Positions 51,887-63,899 of a stretch of DNA of 64,000 nucleotides are shown here, piece by piece (within the stretch, counting starts at the first letter, position 1; each line of letters starts with the position of its first letter). Below the pieces are notes generated by a model. That model was given only the letters and a program-made list of their open reading frames with translations. It did no database searches and was not told where the DNA came from. Both the position numbers and the translations under genes were made by a program. The stretch comes from Pantoea sp. AS-PWVM4 (GTDB lineage: Bacteria > Pseudomonadota > Gammaproteobacteria > Enterobacterales > Enterobacteriaceae). Where the stretch lies: positions 1 through 64,000 of the forward strand of contig NZ_ASZC01000015.1 in the NCBI RefSeq assembly GCF_000468095.1, given 5' to 3'.

Positions 51887-53509
51887 ATGCGCGTTAACGG
51901 CCTGACATCGCACGATCTTGCCGCTTTGGGCATCAATGGCACTACGGAAGTGGTGTACAACCCTGATTTCGATACTCTGTTTCAGGAGGAAACGCGCCCC
52001 GAACTGGAAGGTTTTGCGCGGGGCATCCTGACGCAAAGCGGGGCTATCGCTGTCGATACCGGTATTTTCACCGGTCGATCCCCCAAAGATAAATACATCG
52101 TGCGTGATGACACCACGCGCGACACGTTGTGGTGGAACGACACCGGCGAAGGCAAGAATGACAACCAGCCACTCTCAACAGAAACCTGGCAGGCGCTGAA
52201 GCAGTGCGTAACTGAACAGTTATCGGGCAAGCGTCTGTTTGTGGTCGATGCATTCTGTGGTGCCAATCCGGATACGCGCCTCAGCGTGCGCTTCGTGATG
52301 GAAGTGGCGTGGCAGGCGCACTTTGTCAAAAACATGTTTATCCGCCCGAGCGACGCAGAGCTGGCAAAGTTCACGCCCGACTTCGTGGTGATGAACGCCG
52401 CCCAATGCACTAACCCGAACTGGCAGGCTCAGGGGTTGCATTCAGAAAACTTTGTCGCCTTTAACCTGACCGAACGCATGCAGTTGATTGGCGGTACCTG
52501 GTACGGCGGTGAGATGAAGAAGGGCCTGTTTGCCATCATGAACTATCTGCTGCCGCTGAAAGGCATTGCCTCGATGCACTGCTCAGCCAACGTGGGCAAA
52601 TCCGGCGATGTGGCGGTATTCTTCGGCCTTTCTGGCACAGGAAAAACCACGCTGTCGACCGATCCGGATCGTCAGTTGATCGGTGATGATGAGCACGGCT
52701 GGGATGATGACGGCGTCTTCAACTTTGAAGGGGGCTGCTACGCGAAAACCATCAATCTGTCGGCCCAGGCCGAGCCGGAGATCTATAACGCGATTCGCCG
52801 TGATGCGTTGCTGGAAAACGTGGTGGTATACGGTGATGGCAGTGTCGATTATGCCGACGCCAGCAAAACCGAAAACACCCGTGTCTCCTATCCGATTGAG
52901 CATATTGAAAACATCGTGCGTCCGGTTTCCAAAGCGGGCCATGCGAAGCGGGTGATTTTCCTCACCGCCGATGCCTTCGGGGTGCTGCCGCCAGTCTCGC
53001 GTTTAACACCAGAACAGACGCAGTACCATTTCCTGTCAGGCTTTACCGCCAAACTGGCCGGTACGGAACGCGGCGTCACTCAGCCGACCCCCACCTTTTC
53101 TGCCTGTTTTGGTGCCGCATTTCTCACCCTGCATCCAACGCAGTACGCCGAGGTGCTGGTAAAACGTATGGAGGCAGCTGGCGCACAAGCGTATCTGGTG
53201 AATACGGGCTGGAACGGCAGTGGTAAACGTATTTCGCTGAAGGAGACGCGCGCCATCATCAATGCGATTCTGGCGGGTGAACTGGATGATGTGGAGACGC
53301 AGACGCTGCCGATCTTTAATCTGCAAATCCCCACCACCCTGGCCCAGGTGAGCGACGAGATTCTGGATCCTCGCGCCAGCTGGTCCAGTCCGAACGCATG
53401 GCAGGAAGCGGCACAGGATCTGGCACAGCGTTTTATCAACAACTTCGAAAAATACACTGACAACGCTGCCGGGGCCGCGTTGGTGCAGGCGGGTCCACAA
53501 CTGCCGTAA
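51887..53509 (+). CDS. pckA: Phosphoenolpyruvate carboxykinase (ATP)
   Basis: A 540-residue ATP-dependent PEPCK, the first committed enzyme of gluconeogenesis (oxaloacetate to PEP). Features are the P-loop [11 protein letters not shown] (about residues 245-255), metal-binding HCSANVG (about 229-235) and [19 protein letters not shown] (about 263-281). The ATG at 51887 has GAGGAG nine bases upstream and gives [12 protein letters not shown]. coli carries yhgE between hslO and pckA; it is absent here. Confidence 0.97.
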   Translation: MRVNGLTSHDLAALGINGTTEVVYNPDFDTLFQEETRPELEGFARGILTQSGAIAVDTGIFTGRSPKDKYIVRDDTTRDTLWWNDTGEGKNDNQPLSTETWQALKQCVTEQLSGKRLFVVDAFCGANPDTRLSVRFVMEVAWQAHFVKNMFIRPSDAELAKFTPDFVVMNAAQCTNPNWQAQGLHSENFVAFNLTERMQLIGGTWYGGEMKKGLFAIMNYLLPLKGIASMHCSANVGKSGDVAVFFGLSGTGKTTLSTDPDRQLIGDDEHGWDDDGVFNFEGGCYAKTINLSAQAEPEIYNAIRRDALLENVVVYGDGSVDYADASKTENTRVSYPIEHIENIVRPVSKAGHAKRVIFLTADAFGVLPPVSRLTPEQTQYHFLSGFTAKLAGTERGVTQPTPTFSACFGAAFLTLHPTQYAEVLVKRMEAAGAQAYLVNTGWNGSGKRISLKETRAIINAILAGELDDVETQTLPIFNLQIPTTLAQVSDEILDPRASWSSPNAWQEAAQDLAQRFINNFEKYTDNAAGAALVQAGPQLP

Positions 53510-53517
53510 AACGTACT

Positions 53518-53587
53518 CGTAGCGACGCGATTCATCGCGCACGTTGACAGTAAAGGTCAAAGGCGCGCGATGAATCGCGCCGCTACG
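53518..53587. repeat. REP pair (inverted) between pckA and envZ
   Basis: The left copy (53518-53540) reads CGTAGCGACGCGATTCAT and continues ATCGCGC-like. The right copy (53565-53587) is its inverted partner. Both carry ATTCAT/ATGAAT rather than ATTTAT in the loop, so the two halves co-vary. The right copy ends one base before the envZ stop codon. Confidence 0.87.
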
Positions 53588-55662
<2,075 letters not shown>

Positions 55663-56153
55663 GTTCAACTCCCAAAGGCGCCATTGCCTGAGCCAATATT
55701 GTTAAAAAAAGATGCCTTACAGTGACAGTCATTAATGGTTTATATTCTAGCCGAAATTGTTACAAAGCATATTAAACAGCAGCTTATCTTTAATTTCACC
55801 GCATAATTGTGGCGCATTTCGCGCTTTTTGCTCGGCTGATCAATATGTTTAAGGGATCTCTGAAAAATCAGCGCATTTTATGATTGTTGCTGGCTCTGCC
55901 TTCCTGACGGCCTTTTTTGTACACATTCCTGTTGAGAATAGGCCATCGAACCCTGCCGGGGGGATAAAATGTGGCGTTTGTTTATTACGCCGCCCTTACG
56001 CTCTCGGATGAATCCCACCTCGAATATGAAATAAAGACCATCATTAAATAAAGCAATAAAAATCAATCATTAACAACCGCTTTCTTCTCCCGACGCAATC
56101 TCCGACACTGCCCTCATGGCGGGTGAAATTGCGTTCATGTGGAGAGAAAGAAG
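55663..56153. other. ompR - YjbE-like gene intergenic region
   Basis: These 491 bp lie between divergent ompR and the small secreted-peptide gene. They are AT-rich. The ompR promoter must lie on the left side; I could not assign it. On the right is an element shared with igaA (55923-55946), then a possible -10 TAAAAT at 55965-55970, which would leave a leader of about 175 nt. No ops/JUMPstart sequence was seen. A short minus-strand open frame (55878-56066) has no gene-like features. Confidence 0.45.
55923..55946 (+). promoter_or_regulatory. Candidate Rcs-type element upstream of the YjbE-like gene
   Basis: ACATTCCTGTnnnGAATA (55923-55940) repeats the element upstream of igaA. The 14-mer TGAGAATAGGCCAT (55933-55946) matches the RcsAB consensus TAAGAATATTCCTA at 10 positions. 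A TAAAAT hexamer 19 bp further on could be the -10. E. coli yjbEFGH is Rcs-controlled, which makes such a site plausible, but it is unproven. Confidence 0.35.
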
Positions 56154-56399
56154 ATGAAAAAAATCGCCGTTCTGCTGGGCATATTGATCCTGACGGGCTT
56201 CACCCAGGCTAAGGCCGCAACTGCCATCGGTGAAGCCGCCGGTACGCAGGCATCCACAAACGCAAAAGGCACCTCAGAAGCGATCGGGGTTGGTGCCCTT
56301 GCCGCATTACTGGGTGTTGCCTTAGCCTCCGCAGGCGGCGGAGGTCATGGCACCAACACCTCGACTTCGACTACCACAACCACGATGCCCGCTAAGTAA
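56154..56399 (+). CDS. Small secreted Thr-rich peptide, YjbE/GfcA-like
   Basis: An 81-residue exported peptide. The signal peptide (residues 1-22, ending TQAKA) is followed by ATAIGEAAGTQAS, a hydrophobic Ala/Val/Gly stretch (about 42-60), a GGGGHG turn and a Thr/Ser tail (STSTTTTTMPAK). This layout closely resembles E. coli YjbE and GfcA/YmcD, first genes of the yjbEFGH and gfc exopolysaccharide operons. No yjbFGH follows; greB is next and convergent. The ATG at 56154 has GGAG nine bases upstream. The function is unknown. Confidence 0.75.
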   Translation: MKKIAVLLGILILTGFTQAKAATAIGEAAGTQASTNAKGTSEAIGVGALAALLGVALASAGGGGHGTNTSTSTTTTTMPAK

Positions 56400-56499
56400 T
56401 GAAATCAGGCGCGGCAGGAACGCGGCGCCTTCCCTGTTGTTTACCAGCCCTTTCGCCACCGGAGAATAAGTGTCACCCCCGGCTTTCTTACAAAAGCTA

Positions 56500-57003
56500 T
56501 TATTCTCCGCCTCTTTTTTCTTCCGCGTCTCGCAGATACTCGATACGGTTCACAAACCACAACTTTTGACCTTCCGGCGTATTCACCGTCACTTCGTCAT
56601 CGACTTCTTTCTTGATCAAGGCGCGCGCCATTGGCGAATCAATCGAGATGTAATCCTTTACCTCACCATAAATTTCATCCGGGCCGACAATACGAAAGCG
56701 TTTTATTTCGCCCTGCTCATTCTCCACCTCGACCCAGGCGCCAAAGAACACCTTCCCCTCCTGTTGCGGGGCGTAATCGACGATCTTCAGCTCTGCCAAA
56801 CATTTGCGCAGATAGCGCACGCGGCGGTCGATTTGCCGCAGCAGACGCTTGTTATAGGTGTAATCGGCATTTTCCGAGCGATCGCCCAGGCTGGCGGCCC
56901 AGGAGACAATTTTGGTGATTTCCGGACGCTTTTCATTCCACAAATGATCGTGCTCAGCGCGCAGTTTGTTATAGCCCTCGCGGGTAATCAGTTGGGTTTT
57001 CAT
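56500..57003 (-). CDS. greB: Transcription elongation factor GreB
   Basis: A 167-residue GreA/GreB-family factor. The N-terminal coiled coil (residues 1-75) carries the tip acids in SENADY (about 43-48), which enter the RNA polymerase secondary channel and trigger cleavage of backtracked RNA. The C-terminal domain (about 80-158) binds polymerase. It is slightly longer than E. coli GreB (158) owing to a charged tail, DAEEKRGGE. It is divergent from tex. Confidence 0.96.
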   Translation of the reverse strand: MKTQLITREGYNKLRAEHDHLWNEKRPEITKIVSWAASLGDRSENADYTYNKRLLRQIDRRVRYLRKCLAELKIVDYAPQQEGKVFFGAWVEVENEQGEIKRFRIVGPDEIYGEVKDYISIDSPMARALIKKEVDDEVTVNTPEGQKLWFVNRIEYLRDAEEKRGGE

Positions 57004-57207
57004 AGCGTCAACTCGTGATACAGGTCTGATTTAGCATAGTGGAGGCTAACAATATGCGACCAGCCGAACATCAGCAAGGTAAGCGCGATGTTCTGCGCGC
57101 CGCATTCAGAAAATGACGGATTCACCTGCCGCCGTCTGGCAATTTTCAGCCTCAGCCCGTATAACTGTCCCCTGTTTCTTAACCCCGTGTAAGCAAGACA
57201 GTAACTG

Positions 57208-59541
57208 ATGATGAAAGATTCGCTGAGCCAGATTATCGCAAGTGAGCTGAAGGCGCGTGACGAACAGGTTGACGCAGCCATCCGCTTGCTTGACGAAGGG
57301 AATACCGTGCCGTTTATCGCGCGCTATCGTAAGGAAGTCACCGGCGGACTGGATGATACCCAGTTGCGTCAGCTGGAGAGCCGTCTTGGCTATCTGCGTG
57401 AGCTGGAAGAGCGCCGCCAGTCGATTCTGAAATCTATCGACGAACAGGGCAAACTCACCGCCGACCTCGCCAGCGCCATTAATGGCACCCTCAGCAAAAC
57501 TGAGCTGGAAGACCTTTACCTGCCGTATAAACCGAAGCGTCGCACCCGTGGACAGGCAGCCATTGAGGCCGGTCTGGAACCGCTGGCCGACACGCTGTGG
57601 CAAGACCCGTCGCACGATCCTGAGCAACTGGCTGCCGGCTATGTCGATGCCGACAAAGGTGTCGCCGATGTGCGCGCCGCGCTGGATGGCGCACGCTATA
57701 TCCTGATGGAACGTTTCGCCGAAGACGCCACGTTGCTGGCAAAAGTGCGTGATTATCTGTGGAAAAACGCCCACCTGGTTTCCCGCGTGGTTGAAGGCAA
57801 AGAGGAAGAAGGTGCGAAGTTCCGCGACTACTTCGATCATCACGAAGCACTCAGCACCGTGCCTTCACACCGTGCGCTGGCGATGTTCCGTGGCCGCAAT
57901 GAAGGTGTGCTGCAACTGTCGCTGAATGCCGACCCGCAATTTGACGAAGCACCGCGCGAAAGCCACGGTGAAACGCTGATTGCCAGCCACCTGAATCTGC
58001 GTCTGAATAACGCCCCGGCAGACAGCTGGCGTAAAGCGGTAGTGAGCTGGACGTGGCGTATCAAGGTATTACTGCATCTGGAAACTGAACTGATGGGCAC
58101 CGTGCGCGAACGCGCCGAAGATGAAGCCATCAACGTCTTTGCCCGTAACCTGCACGACCTGCTGATGGCGGCGCCGGCAGGCATGCGTTCCACGATGGGC
58201 CTCGATCCCGGCCTGCGTACCGGTGTGAAAGTGGCGGTGGTCGATGCCACCGGCAAACTGGTCGCGACCGATACCATCTATCCGCATACCGGACAGACCG
58301 CCAAAGCGGCGACCGCTGTCGCAGCGCTGTGCGCCAAACATCAGGTTGAGCTGGTGGCGATTGGCAACGGCACCGCATCGCGTGAGACTGAACGTTTCTT
58401 CCTTGATGTGCAGAAACAATATCCGCAGATCAAAGCGCAGAAAGTGATTGTCAGCGAAGCCGGTGCTTCGGTCTATTCCGCCTCAGAACTGGCCGCGTTG
58501 GAATTCCCGGACCTCGACGTCTCGCTGCGTGGTGCGGTTTCCATCGCTCGCCGTTTGCAGGACCCGCTGGCTGAGCTGGTGAAGATCGATCCCAAATCTA
58601 TCGGTGTCGGCCAGTACCAACATGACGTCAGCCAGAGCCAACTGGCGAAGAAACTGGATGCGGTGGTGGAAGACTGCGTGAACGCCGTGGGGGTTGATCT
58701 CAACACCGCCTCGGTGGCGCTGCTGACCCGTGTGGCCGGTTTAACCCGCATGATGGCGCAGAACATTGTCAGCTGGCGTGACGAGAATGGCCGCTTCCAG
58801 AACCGTCAGCAGTTGCTGAAAGTCAGCCGTCTCGGCCCGAAAGCCTTTGAACAATGCGCAGGCTTCCTGCGTATCAATCACGGTGACAACCCGCTGGATG
58901 CCTCCACCGTCCACCCGGAAGCTTATCCGGTGGTTGAGCGCATTCTGGCAGCCACCGAGCAGGCGCTCGGTGAACTGATGGGTAATCCGGGTAGCTTGCG
59001 GAATCTCAGCGCGCGTGATTTCACCGATGAGCGCTTCGGTCTGCCTACCGTCACCGACATTATCAAAGAACTGGAAAAACCAGGCCGCGACCCACGTCCT
59101 GAGTTCAAAACCGCGCAGTTTGCAGAAGGCGTGGAGACACTCAATGACCTGTTACCCGGCATGGTGCTGGAAGGTGCTGTCACCAACGTCACCAACTTTG
59201 GCGCTTTTGTCGATATTGGCGTGCATCAGGATGGCCTGGTTCATATTTCATCGCTGTCGGATAAGTTTGTCGAAGATCCGCACCAGGTCGTCAAAGCCGG
59301 TGATATCGTCAAAGTTAAAGTGATGGAAGTTGACCTGCAACGTAAGCGTATTGCCCTTACCATGCGTCTGGACGAGCAGCCGGGCGAGAACAATGCGCGC
59401 GGTGGTGGCAACCGCAGTGCCGGTAAAGAGTCGGCACGCCCGACACAGGCGAATAAGGGACGGGCCAAACCGGCCAGTCAGCCTGCCGGTAACAGCGCAA
59501 TGGGTGATGCACTGGCTGCCGCTTTCGGCAAAAAACGCTAA
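57208..59541 (+). CDS. tex: Tex family RNA-binding transcription accessory protein
   Basis: A 777-residue Tex protein (E. coli YhgF). In order: an N-terminal helical region, a YqgF/RNase H-like domain (about residues 328-440, [16 protein letters not shown]), helix-hairpin-helix DNA-binding motifs (about 500-570) and a C-terminal S1 RNA-binding domain (about 650-720, [19 protein letters not shown]), with a basic low-complexity tail. The start may be at 57208 or the next ATG. It keeps the greB-tex order, but feoABC does not follow. Confidence 0.96.
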   Translation: MMKDSLSQIIASELKARDEQVDAAIRLLDEGNTVPFIARYRKEVTGGLDDTQLRQLESRLGYLRELEERRQSILKSIDEQGKLTADLASAINGTLSKTELEDLYLPYKPKRRTRGQAAIEAGLEPLADTLWQDPSHDPEQLAAGYVDADKGVADVRAALDGARYILMERFAEDATLLAKVRDYLWKNAHLVSRVVEGKEEEGAKFRDYFDHHEALSTVPSHRALAMFRGRNEGVLQLSLNADPQFDEAPRESHGETLIASHLNLRLNNAPADSWRKAVVSWTWRIKVLLHLETELMGTVRERAEDEAINVFARNLHDLLMAAPAGMRSTMGLDPGLRTGVKVAVVDATGKLVATDTIYPHTGQTAKAATAVAALCAKHQVELVAIGNGTASRETERFFLDVQKQYPQIKAQKVIVSEAGASVYSASELAALEFPDLDVSLRGAVSIARRLQDPLAELVKIDPKSIGVGQYQHDVSQSQLAKKLDAVVEDCVNAVGVDLNTASVALLTRVAGLTRMMAQNIVSWRDENGRFQNRQQLLKVSRLGPKAFEQCAGFLRINHGDNPLDASTVHPEAYPVVERILAATEQALGELMGNPGSLRNLSARDFTDERFGLPTVTDIIKELEKPGRDPRPEFKTAQFAEGVETLNDLLPGMVLEGAVTNVTNFGAFVDIGVHQDGLVHISSLSDKFVEDPHQVVKAGDIVKVKVMEVDLQRKRIALTMRLDEQPGENNARGGGNRSAGKESARPTQANKGRAKPASQPAGNSAMGDALAAAFGKKR

Positions 59542-59666
59542 CCCCTGCCTTAAAAAGCGCGGTGGCCGCCAGGCCATCGCGTACATCAGGTTGATAAATC
59601 GTCCCATCCAGCTACGCTGAAAAAATCCGTGTGAAAAAATGACCCTCCGCGTGGCACAGCGATCTG

Positions 59667-61355
59667 ATGGATATTATCAACGCCTTACTTGATGAGATTT
59701 ATGCAGGCACTTTCCCTGTGGCGGCTCGTGAGCGTCTGCTTTCCCACATACGTGCGGCACGGGATACGGTCAAAATCCCACGGAAACCGCGCTGGGATGA
59801 GAAAGATGTGGTGCTGATTACCTACGCCGACCAATTGCGTGAACCAGATGTCCCTACGCTTGCCACCTTCTCGCGTTTTTATCAGCAACATTTGCAAGAC
59901 ACATTTTCTCTGGTCCATCTGCTGCCGTTCTTTCCTTATTCATCGGATGATGGTTTTTCGGTTATCGACTATCACCAGGTCAACCCGATTTGCGGCGACT
60001 GGCAGTATGTCGCGGCGCTACACACCCATACCCGGCTGATGTTCGATTTTGTTTGCAACCATATGTCAGCGCACAGCAGTTGGTTTCGCCATTTTCTGGC
60101 GCAGGACCCCGGCTGGGATGACTTTTTTATCAGCATGCCACCCGCCACCGATCTCAGTGCCGTGACCCGGCCTCGCACCTCACCGCTGCTGACGCCATTC
60201 GAAATGGCGGATGGCGCAACGCGCTATATCTGGACCACCTTCAGCGCTGATCAGATTGACCTCAACTTCGCCAACCCGGAAGTCCTCATCCGTATGGTCA
60301 ACGTGTTGCTCGATTATCTGAAGAAAGGGGCCGACTACGTGCGCCTCGATGCGGTGGGTTATATGTGGAAAACGCCTGGCACCAACTGTATCCACCTGCC
60401 CAAGACTCATCAGCTGGTGAAGTTGTTTCGCGCGATTGCCAACGTGGTCGCGCCGGGTACGGTGATCGTCACAGAAACCAATGTGCCGCACAAAGACAAC
60501 ATCAGTTACTTTGGCAACGGCCACGACGAAGCGCAGATGGTATATCAATTTTCCCTGCCGCCGTTGGTGCTGCACGCCATTCATTCCAGCTCCGGTCGCG
60601 CGCTGCGTCAGTGGGCCAGCACGCTGGACACCGGTAGCGGTGATACCACCTTTTTTAACTTTCTCGCCTCACATGATGGCATTGGCCTCAATCCCGCGCG
60701 CGGCATTTTATCGGAAGTAGAAATTGTGGCGTTGGTGCGTGACCTGGCGCTGGAAGGGGCGCTGGTTTCCTACAAAAACAATCCGGATGGCACCACCAGC
60801 CCGTATGAAATTAACGTTACCTATCTGGATGCGCTAAATCGTCAGGACGACGATGACAACACGCGACTACGCCGTTTCCTGCTGGCACATGCCATCCTGT
60901 TGGCCTTTCCCGGCGTGCCTGCCATCTATATTCAAAGCATCCTCGGTTCACGTAACGACAACGAAGGCGTGCATGTCGCCGGGCACAACCGTGCCATCAA
61001 TCGCGAGAAGTTCAGTGTGCGTGATATGGAACAGTTGCTGAGCGGCGGCAATGCGCTTCGTCAGCAGGTGTTTGAACGCCTGAGCGCGCTGATTCAACTG
61101 CGCACACGTCAACCTGCGTTCCATCCCGACAATCCGATGACATTATTCGACAGCGATAACGCGTTGCTGGTCCTGCGTCGTCACCAGCCCGATAACCAGG
61201 AAGCGGTTCTTTGCGTATTTAATCTTAGCGGTCGCGAGATTGAGACGATGTTGCCGCAGGCTCGGCAATTTCACGATTTAATCAATGGTGGGAATATTGA
61301 TGGCAACCAGCCGGTGCGACTGGCTGCCTGGCAATTTATGTGGCTGAAGGGGTGA
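59667..61355 (+). CDS. GH13 subfamily 18 sucrose-phosphorylase-type glycoside phosphorylase
   Basis: A 562-residue (beta/alpha)8-barrel enzyme. The catalytic set is visible: nucleophile Asp228 in DYVRLDAVGYMWK, acid/base Glu270 in VTETNVPH, and stabiliser Asp337 in ASHDGIGLN. The run after the nucleophile (TPGTNCIHLPKTH) resembles YcjM-type glucosylglycerate phosphorylases more than true sucrose phosphorylases. The reaction would be reversible phosphorolysis of an alpha-glucoside to glucose 1-phosphate. The acceptor is unknown. It occupies the place of feoABC in E. coli, has a weak ribosome-binding site, and abuts the next gene's stop codon. Confidence 0.85.
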   Translation: MDIINALLDEIYAGTFPVAARERLLSHIRAARDTVKIPRKPRWDEKDVVLITYADQLREPDVPTLATFSRFYQQHLQDTFSLVHLLPFFPYSSDDGFSVIDYHQVNPICGDWQYVAALHTHTRLMFDFVCNHMSAHSSWFRHFLAQDPGWDDFFISMPPATDLSAVTRPRTSPLLTPFEMADGATRYIWTTFSADQIDLNFANPEVLIRMVNVLLDYLKKGADYVRLDAVGYMWKTPGTNCIHLPKTHQLVKLFRAIANVVAPGTVIVTETNVPHKDNISYFGNGHDEAQMVYQFSLPPLVLHAIHSSSGRALRQWASTLDTGSGDTTFFNFLASHDGIGLNPARGILSEVEIVALVRDLALEGALVSYKNNPDGTTSPYEINVTYLDALNRQDDDDNTRLRRFLLAHAILLAFPGVPAIYIQSILGSRNDNEGVHVAGHNRAINREKFSVRDMEQLLSGGNALRQQVFERLSALIQLRTRQPAFHPDNPMTLFDSDNALLVLRRHQPDNQEAVLCVFNLSGREIETMLPQARQFHDLINGGNIDGNQPVRLAAWQFMWLKG

Positions 61356-61625
61356 TTATTTATACACATCCGCGACAGCACTGAACTTGCCATGTTCGCG
61401 GCCCGCAATCACCAGAAAATATTTTCCGCCCTTCTCATCCGCCAGTTTTGACAACTCTTTTTTGGCATCCATCGGCGAGGTGGTTTCTGCCGTGGTGGTC
61501 ACCGTACCGATTTTCTCCAGATTCATTTTCTGCACTTCTTCTTTAGTCACCTCTTTGGCTGCCAGTGCCGAAAAGGAAATCGCGCCCATCACCATCGCCG
61601 CCACAACCGTGTTGATAACTTTCAT
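61356..61625 (-). CDS. DUF1471 (YhcN/BhsA-type) periplasmic peptide
   Basis: An 89-residue exported protein. A signal peptide (residues 1-23, ending SALA) precedes a DUF1471 domain, whose members (BhsA, McbA, YhcN, YdgH) are periplasmic peptides induced by acid, peroxide, metal or biofilm conditions. Typical segments are KIGTVTTT near the start and the terminal FSAVADVYK. The ATG at 61625 has GAGG eight bases upstream. Its stop directly abuts the stop of the convergent phosphorylase gene. Confidence 0.87.
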   Translation of the reverse strand: MKVINTVVAAMVMGAISFSALAAKEVTKEEVQKMNLEKIGTVTTTAETTSPMDAKKELSKLADEKGGKYFLVIAGREHGKFSAVADVYK

Positions 61626-61703
61626 GTAATCATCCTCAGTTATTATTTGATTTGCAGAGATGTCGGCAGGAAGTTGATTGCAGAGGTAAAGCATTCCTGC
61701 CCA

Positions 61704-61728
61704 CCCGGAAAGTATTGACCTTTCCGGG
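61704..61728 (-). terminator. Hairpin downstream of bioH
   Basis: CCCGGAAAG and CTTTCCGGG form a perfect 9-bp stem with a 7-nt loop, 11 bp beyond the bioH stop and ahead of the DUF1471 gene. There is no T tract on the minus strand, so it may be a Rho-assisted or mRNA-stabilising hairpin. Confidence 0.55.
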
Positions 61729-61739
61729 AGAATTGCCAG

Positions 61740-62516
61740 CTAGCGCGGCAGACGGCCACTAAAGCTAAGAATATGCTGACAAAATGCTTCCGGGTGCGAG
61801 ATGAATGGCGCATGGGCCGCTTTCTCCATCACCACCGATGGCGATTGTGGCCAGCGCACATCCAGTTCTGCCGCGATACGACGAGGCACCAGTCCGTCCA
61901 GATAGCCATACAGGCGCAGGAATGGCAGCCGGAGAGCATCCAGCGACGCACGCAAATCACAGTGACGCAGAATCTCCAGACCGCCTTCCAGTACCGCCAC
62001 TGACGGCATTGGCTGGGATAACACCACTTCTTTCAGTTGGCGAGCATCCTGCCGCGCGCTTTCCGTTCCCAGCGTCTGCAAAGCCAGAAAACGTTCCACG
62101 GTGCGTTGAAAATCATTACTTAATTGCTGCTGAAAGCCATGCAGCGTTTCCGGCTTAATACCGGGCCATTCTTCGCTGGCGGTAAAGCATGGCGACGAAG
62201 CCACACTGATCAGCCCCCGAATGGATTCCGGCACCGTAAGCGCCAGTTGACTGGCGACCAGACCACCCAGCGACCAACCCAGCAGCAGGCTGCGTTCCGG
62301 CAAATGCTCCACCAGATGCTGTGCCATAGCGGGCAGCGTCATGGCACCAAATCCCTGGCTGCGACCAAAACCCGGTAGATCGACCAGGTGTAAGCGAAAA
62401 TGCGGGCTGAGTCGCGGAATGATGTTTTGCCACACTTCGGCATTCAATCCCCAGCCGTGCAGCAGCACAAGATCGCAATCCCCCGTGCCGGTGGTGTGCC
62501 ACCAGATCGAACTCAT
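61740..62516 (-). CDS. bioH: Pimeloyl-ACP methyl ester esterase BioH
   Basis: A 258-residue alpha/beta hydrolase that cleaves pimeloyl-ACP methyl ester to end the fatty-acid-like phase of biotin synthesis. The catalytic Ser82 is in [12 protein letters not shown]; the Asp is in [10 protein letters not shown] (near 207) and the His in EKAAHAPF (near 235), positions matching E. coli. It is divergent from gntX with 34 bp between starts. Confidence 0.96.
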   Translation of the reverse strand: MSSIWWHTTGTGDCDLVLLHGWGLNAEVWQNIIPRLSPHFRLHLVDLPGFGRSQGFGAMTLPAMAQHLVEHLPERSLLLGWSLGGLVASQLALTVPESIRGLISVASSPCFTASEEWPGIKPETLHGFQQQLSNDFQRTVERFLALQTLGTESARQDARQLKEVVLSQPMPSVAVLEGGLEILRHCDLRASLDALRLPFLRLYGYLDGLVPRRIAAELDVRWPQSPSVVMEKAAHAPFISHPEAFCQHILSFSGRLPR

Positions 62517-62550
62517 CGGTTATTATCCTGAAAGTGAAAAGGAGGTCGCT

Positions 62551-63228
62551 ATGCTATCAATCCCTGCCCTGTGTTGGCTATGCCGTTTGCCGCTACGCAT
62601 GGCGCAACACGGTCTGTGCAACGGGTGTTTGCGTCAGTTGCCGGTATTACCCGAACTTTGCCCACGCTGTGGCCTGCCCGCCCGTGCCGATCAGGTTTGT
62701 GGGCGCTGCCTGCAACGACCGCCACCGTGGCAACAACTGATCTGCGTCAGCGGTTATCAACCCCCGCTCAGCCACTGGGTTCATCAGTTGAAGTTTTGCC
62801 GCGCCACCGCACTCAGGGTGATGCTGGCGCGGCTACTTTTGCTAAAGTGGTTAGCCATGCGGCGATGTTATGCGCTTCCCCGACCAGATATCATCTTCAG
62901 CGTGCCCCTGCATCAGCGTCGCCACTGGCGACGTGGCTACAATCAGGCGTCGCTGTTGGCGCAACCGCTGGCGCGCTGGCTAAGTTGTGACTACAGGGAA
63001 GGCATAAGCCGCGTACGTCAGGCTGCGGTGCAGCATGAGCTGAGCGCATCGGCGCGTAAAAAGAACCTGCGCGGCGCGTTTCAGCTTGAAATCCCGGTAG
63101 AGGGACGCCATATCCTGCTTATCGATGATGTGGTGACCACCGGCAGTACGGTGGCAGAAATCAGCCGCATGTTGCAGGCCGCAGGCGCGGCCAGCGTACA
63201 GATTGGATGCCTGTGCCGTACCTTGTAG
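62551..63228 (+). CDS. gntX: ComF/GntX family phosphoribosyltransferase-fold protein
   Basis: A 225-residue ComF-family protein. The N-terminal zinc-ribbon-like region has CWLC, CNGC, CPRC and CGRC pairs (about residues 8-55), and the C-terminal phosphoribosyltransferase motif is ILLIDDVVTTGSTVAE (about 189-204). Homologues are needed for DNA uptake in naturally competent bacteria. The ATG at 62551 has a GGAGG ribosome-binding site; an upstream in-frame extension overlaps bioH. nfuA follows 58 bp later. Confidence 0.93.
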   Translation: MLSIPALCWLCRLPLRMAQHGLCNGCLRQLPVLPELCPRCGLPARADQVCGRCLQRPPPWQQLICVSGYQPPLSHWVHQLKFCRATALRVMLARLLLLKWLAMRRCYALPRPDIIFSVPLHQRRHWRRGYNQASLLAQPLARWLSCDYREGISRVRQAAVQHELSASARKKNLRGAFQLEIPVEGRHILLIDDVVTTGSTVAEISRMLQAAGAASVQIGCLCRTL

Positions 63229-63286
63229 AGCGTCGGCGTTGGGCGTATTATAACCAACTAAATTAGTCAACTATTGAGCAATCGCC

Positions 63287-63862
63287 ATGATCCGTATTAC
63301 TGATGCTGCCCAAGAGCACTTCTCAAAACTTCTGTCAAAACAGGAAGATGGCACCCAGATCCGCGTATTCGTGATTAACCCGGGTACACCAACCGCCGAG
63401 TGTGGCGTATCTTACTGCCCGCCCGATGCCGTTGAAGCGACGGATACCGAGCTGAAGTTTGAAAAGCTGTCAGCCTATGTTGACGAGCTGAGCGCCCCTT
63501 ACCTGGAAGACGCGGAAATTGACTTCGTCACTGACAACCTCGGTTCCCAGCTGACGTTGAAAGCGCCAAACGCCAAAATGCGTAAAGTCTCTGACGATGC
63601 GCCAATGGTCGAACGCGTGGAATACCTGTTGCAGGCACAGATCAACCCGCAACTGGCAGGCCACGGTGGTCGCGTTTCACTGATGGAAATCACCGATGAC
63701 GGTTACGCCATTCTGCAATTTGGCGGCGGCTGCAACGGTTGTTCGATGATTGACGTGACGCTGAAAGACGGTATCGAGAAAGAGCTGCTGGCAGCCTTCC
63801 CGGAACTGAAAGGCGTGCGCGATCTGACCGAGCACCAGCGCGGCGAGCACTCCTACTACTGA
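63287..63862 (+). CDS. nfuA: Fe/S biogenesis protein NfuA
   Basis: A 191-residue Fe-S carrier, the E. coli length. An N-terminal degenerate A-type domain (residues 1-100, [14 protein letters not shown]) is followed by a NifU-like domain with the cluster-binding CxxC in [14 protein letters not shown] (Cys149 and Cys152). It receives and delivers [4Fe-4S] clusters under iron or oxidative stress. In E. coli gntT follows; here malQ follows directly. Confidence 0.97.
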   Translation: MIRITDAAQEHFSKLLSKQEDGTQIRVFVINPGTPTAECGVSYCPPDAVEATDTELKFEKLSAYVDELSAPYLEDAEIDFVTDNLGSQLTLKAPNAKMRKVSDDAPMVERVEYLLQAQINPQLAGHGGRVSLMEITDDGYAILQFGGGCNGCSMIDVTLKDGIEKELLAAFPELKGVRDLTEHQRGEHSYY

Positions 63863-63872
63863 TTCCCAACGT

Positions 63873-63896
63873 GCGACAGCGACCCGACGCTGTCGC
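63873..63896. terminator. Hairpin between convergent nfuA and malQ
   Basis: GCGACAGCG and CGCTGTCGC form a perfect 9-bp stem around a 6-nt loop, 11 bp past the nfuA stop and 4 bp before the malQ stop. There is no T run on either strand, so it is terminator-like. Confidence 0.55.
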
Positions 63897-63899
63897 GCG

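Noticed and set aside
55878..56066. A 62-codon minus-strand frame between ompR and the YjbE-like gene
   Set aside because: It has no signal, domain or good ribosome-binding site, ends in a Gln/Ser run, and overlaps the candidate regulatory element.
55971..56153. ops/JUMPstart element for the exopolysaccharide-like peptide
   Set aside because: I looked for GGCGGTAGC-type sequence in the leader; only a loosely similar GGCGGGTGA was seen.
59559..59580. Hairpin between tex and the phosphorylase gene as a tex terminator
   Set aside because: The stem includes a G-U pair and has no T tract downstream on the plus strand; the only T run is on the minus strand, where no gene ends.
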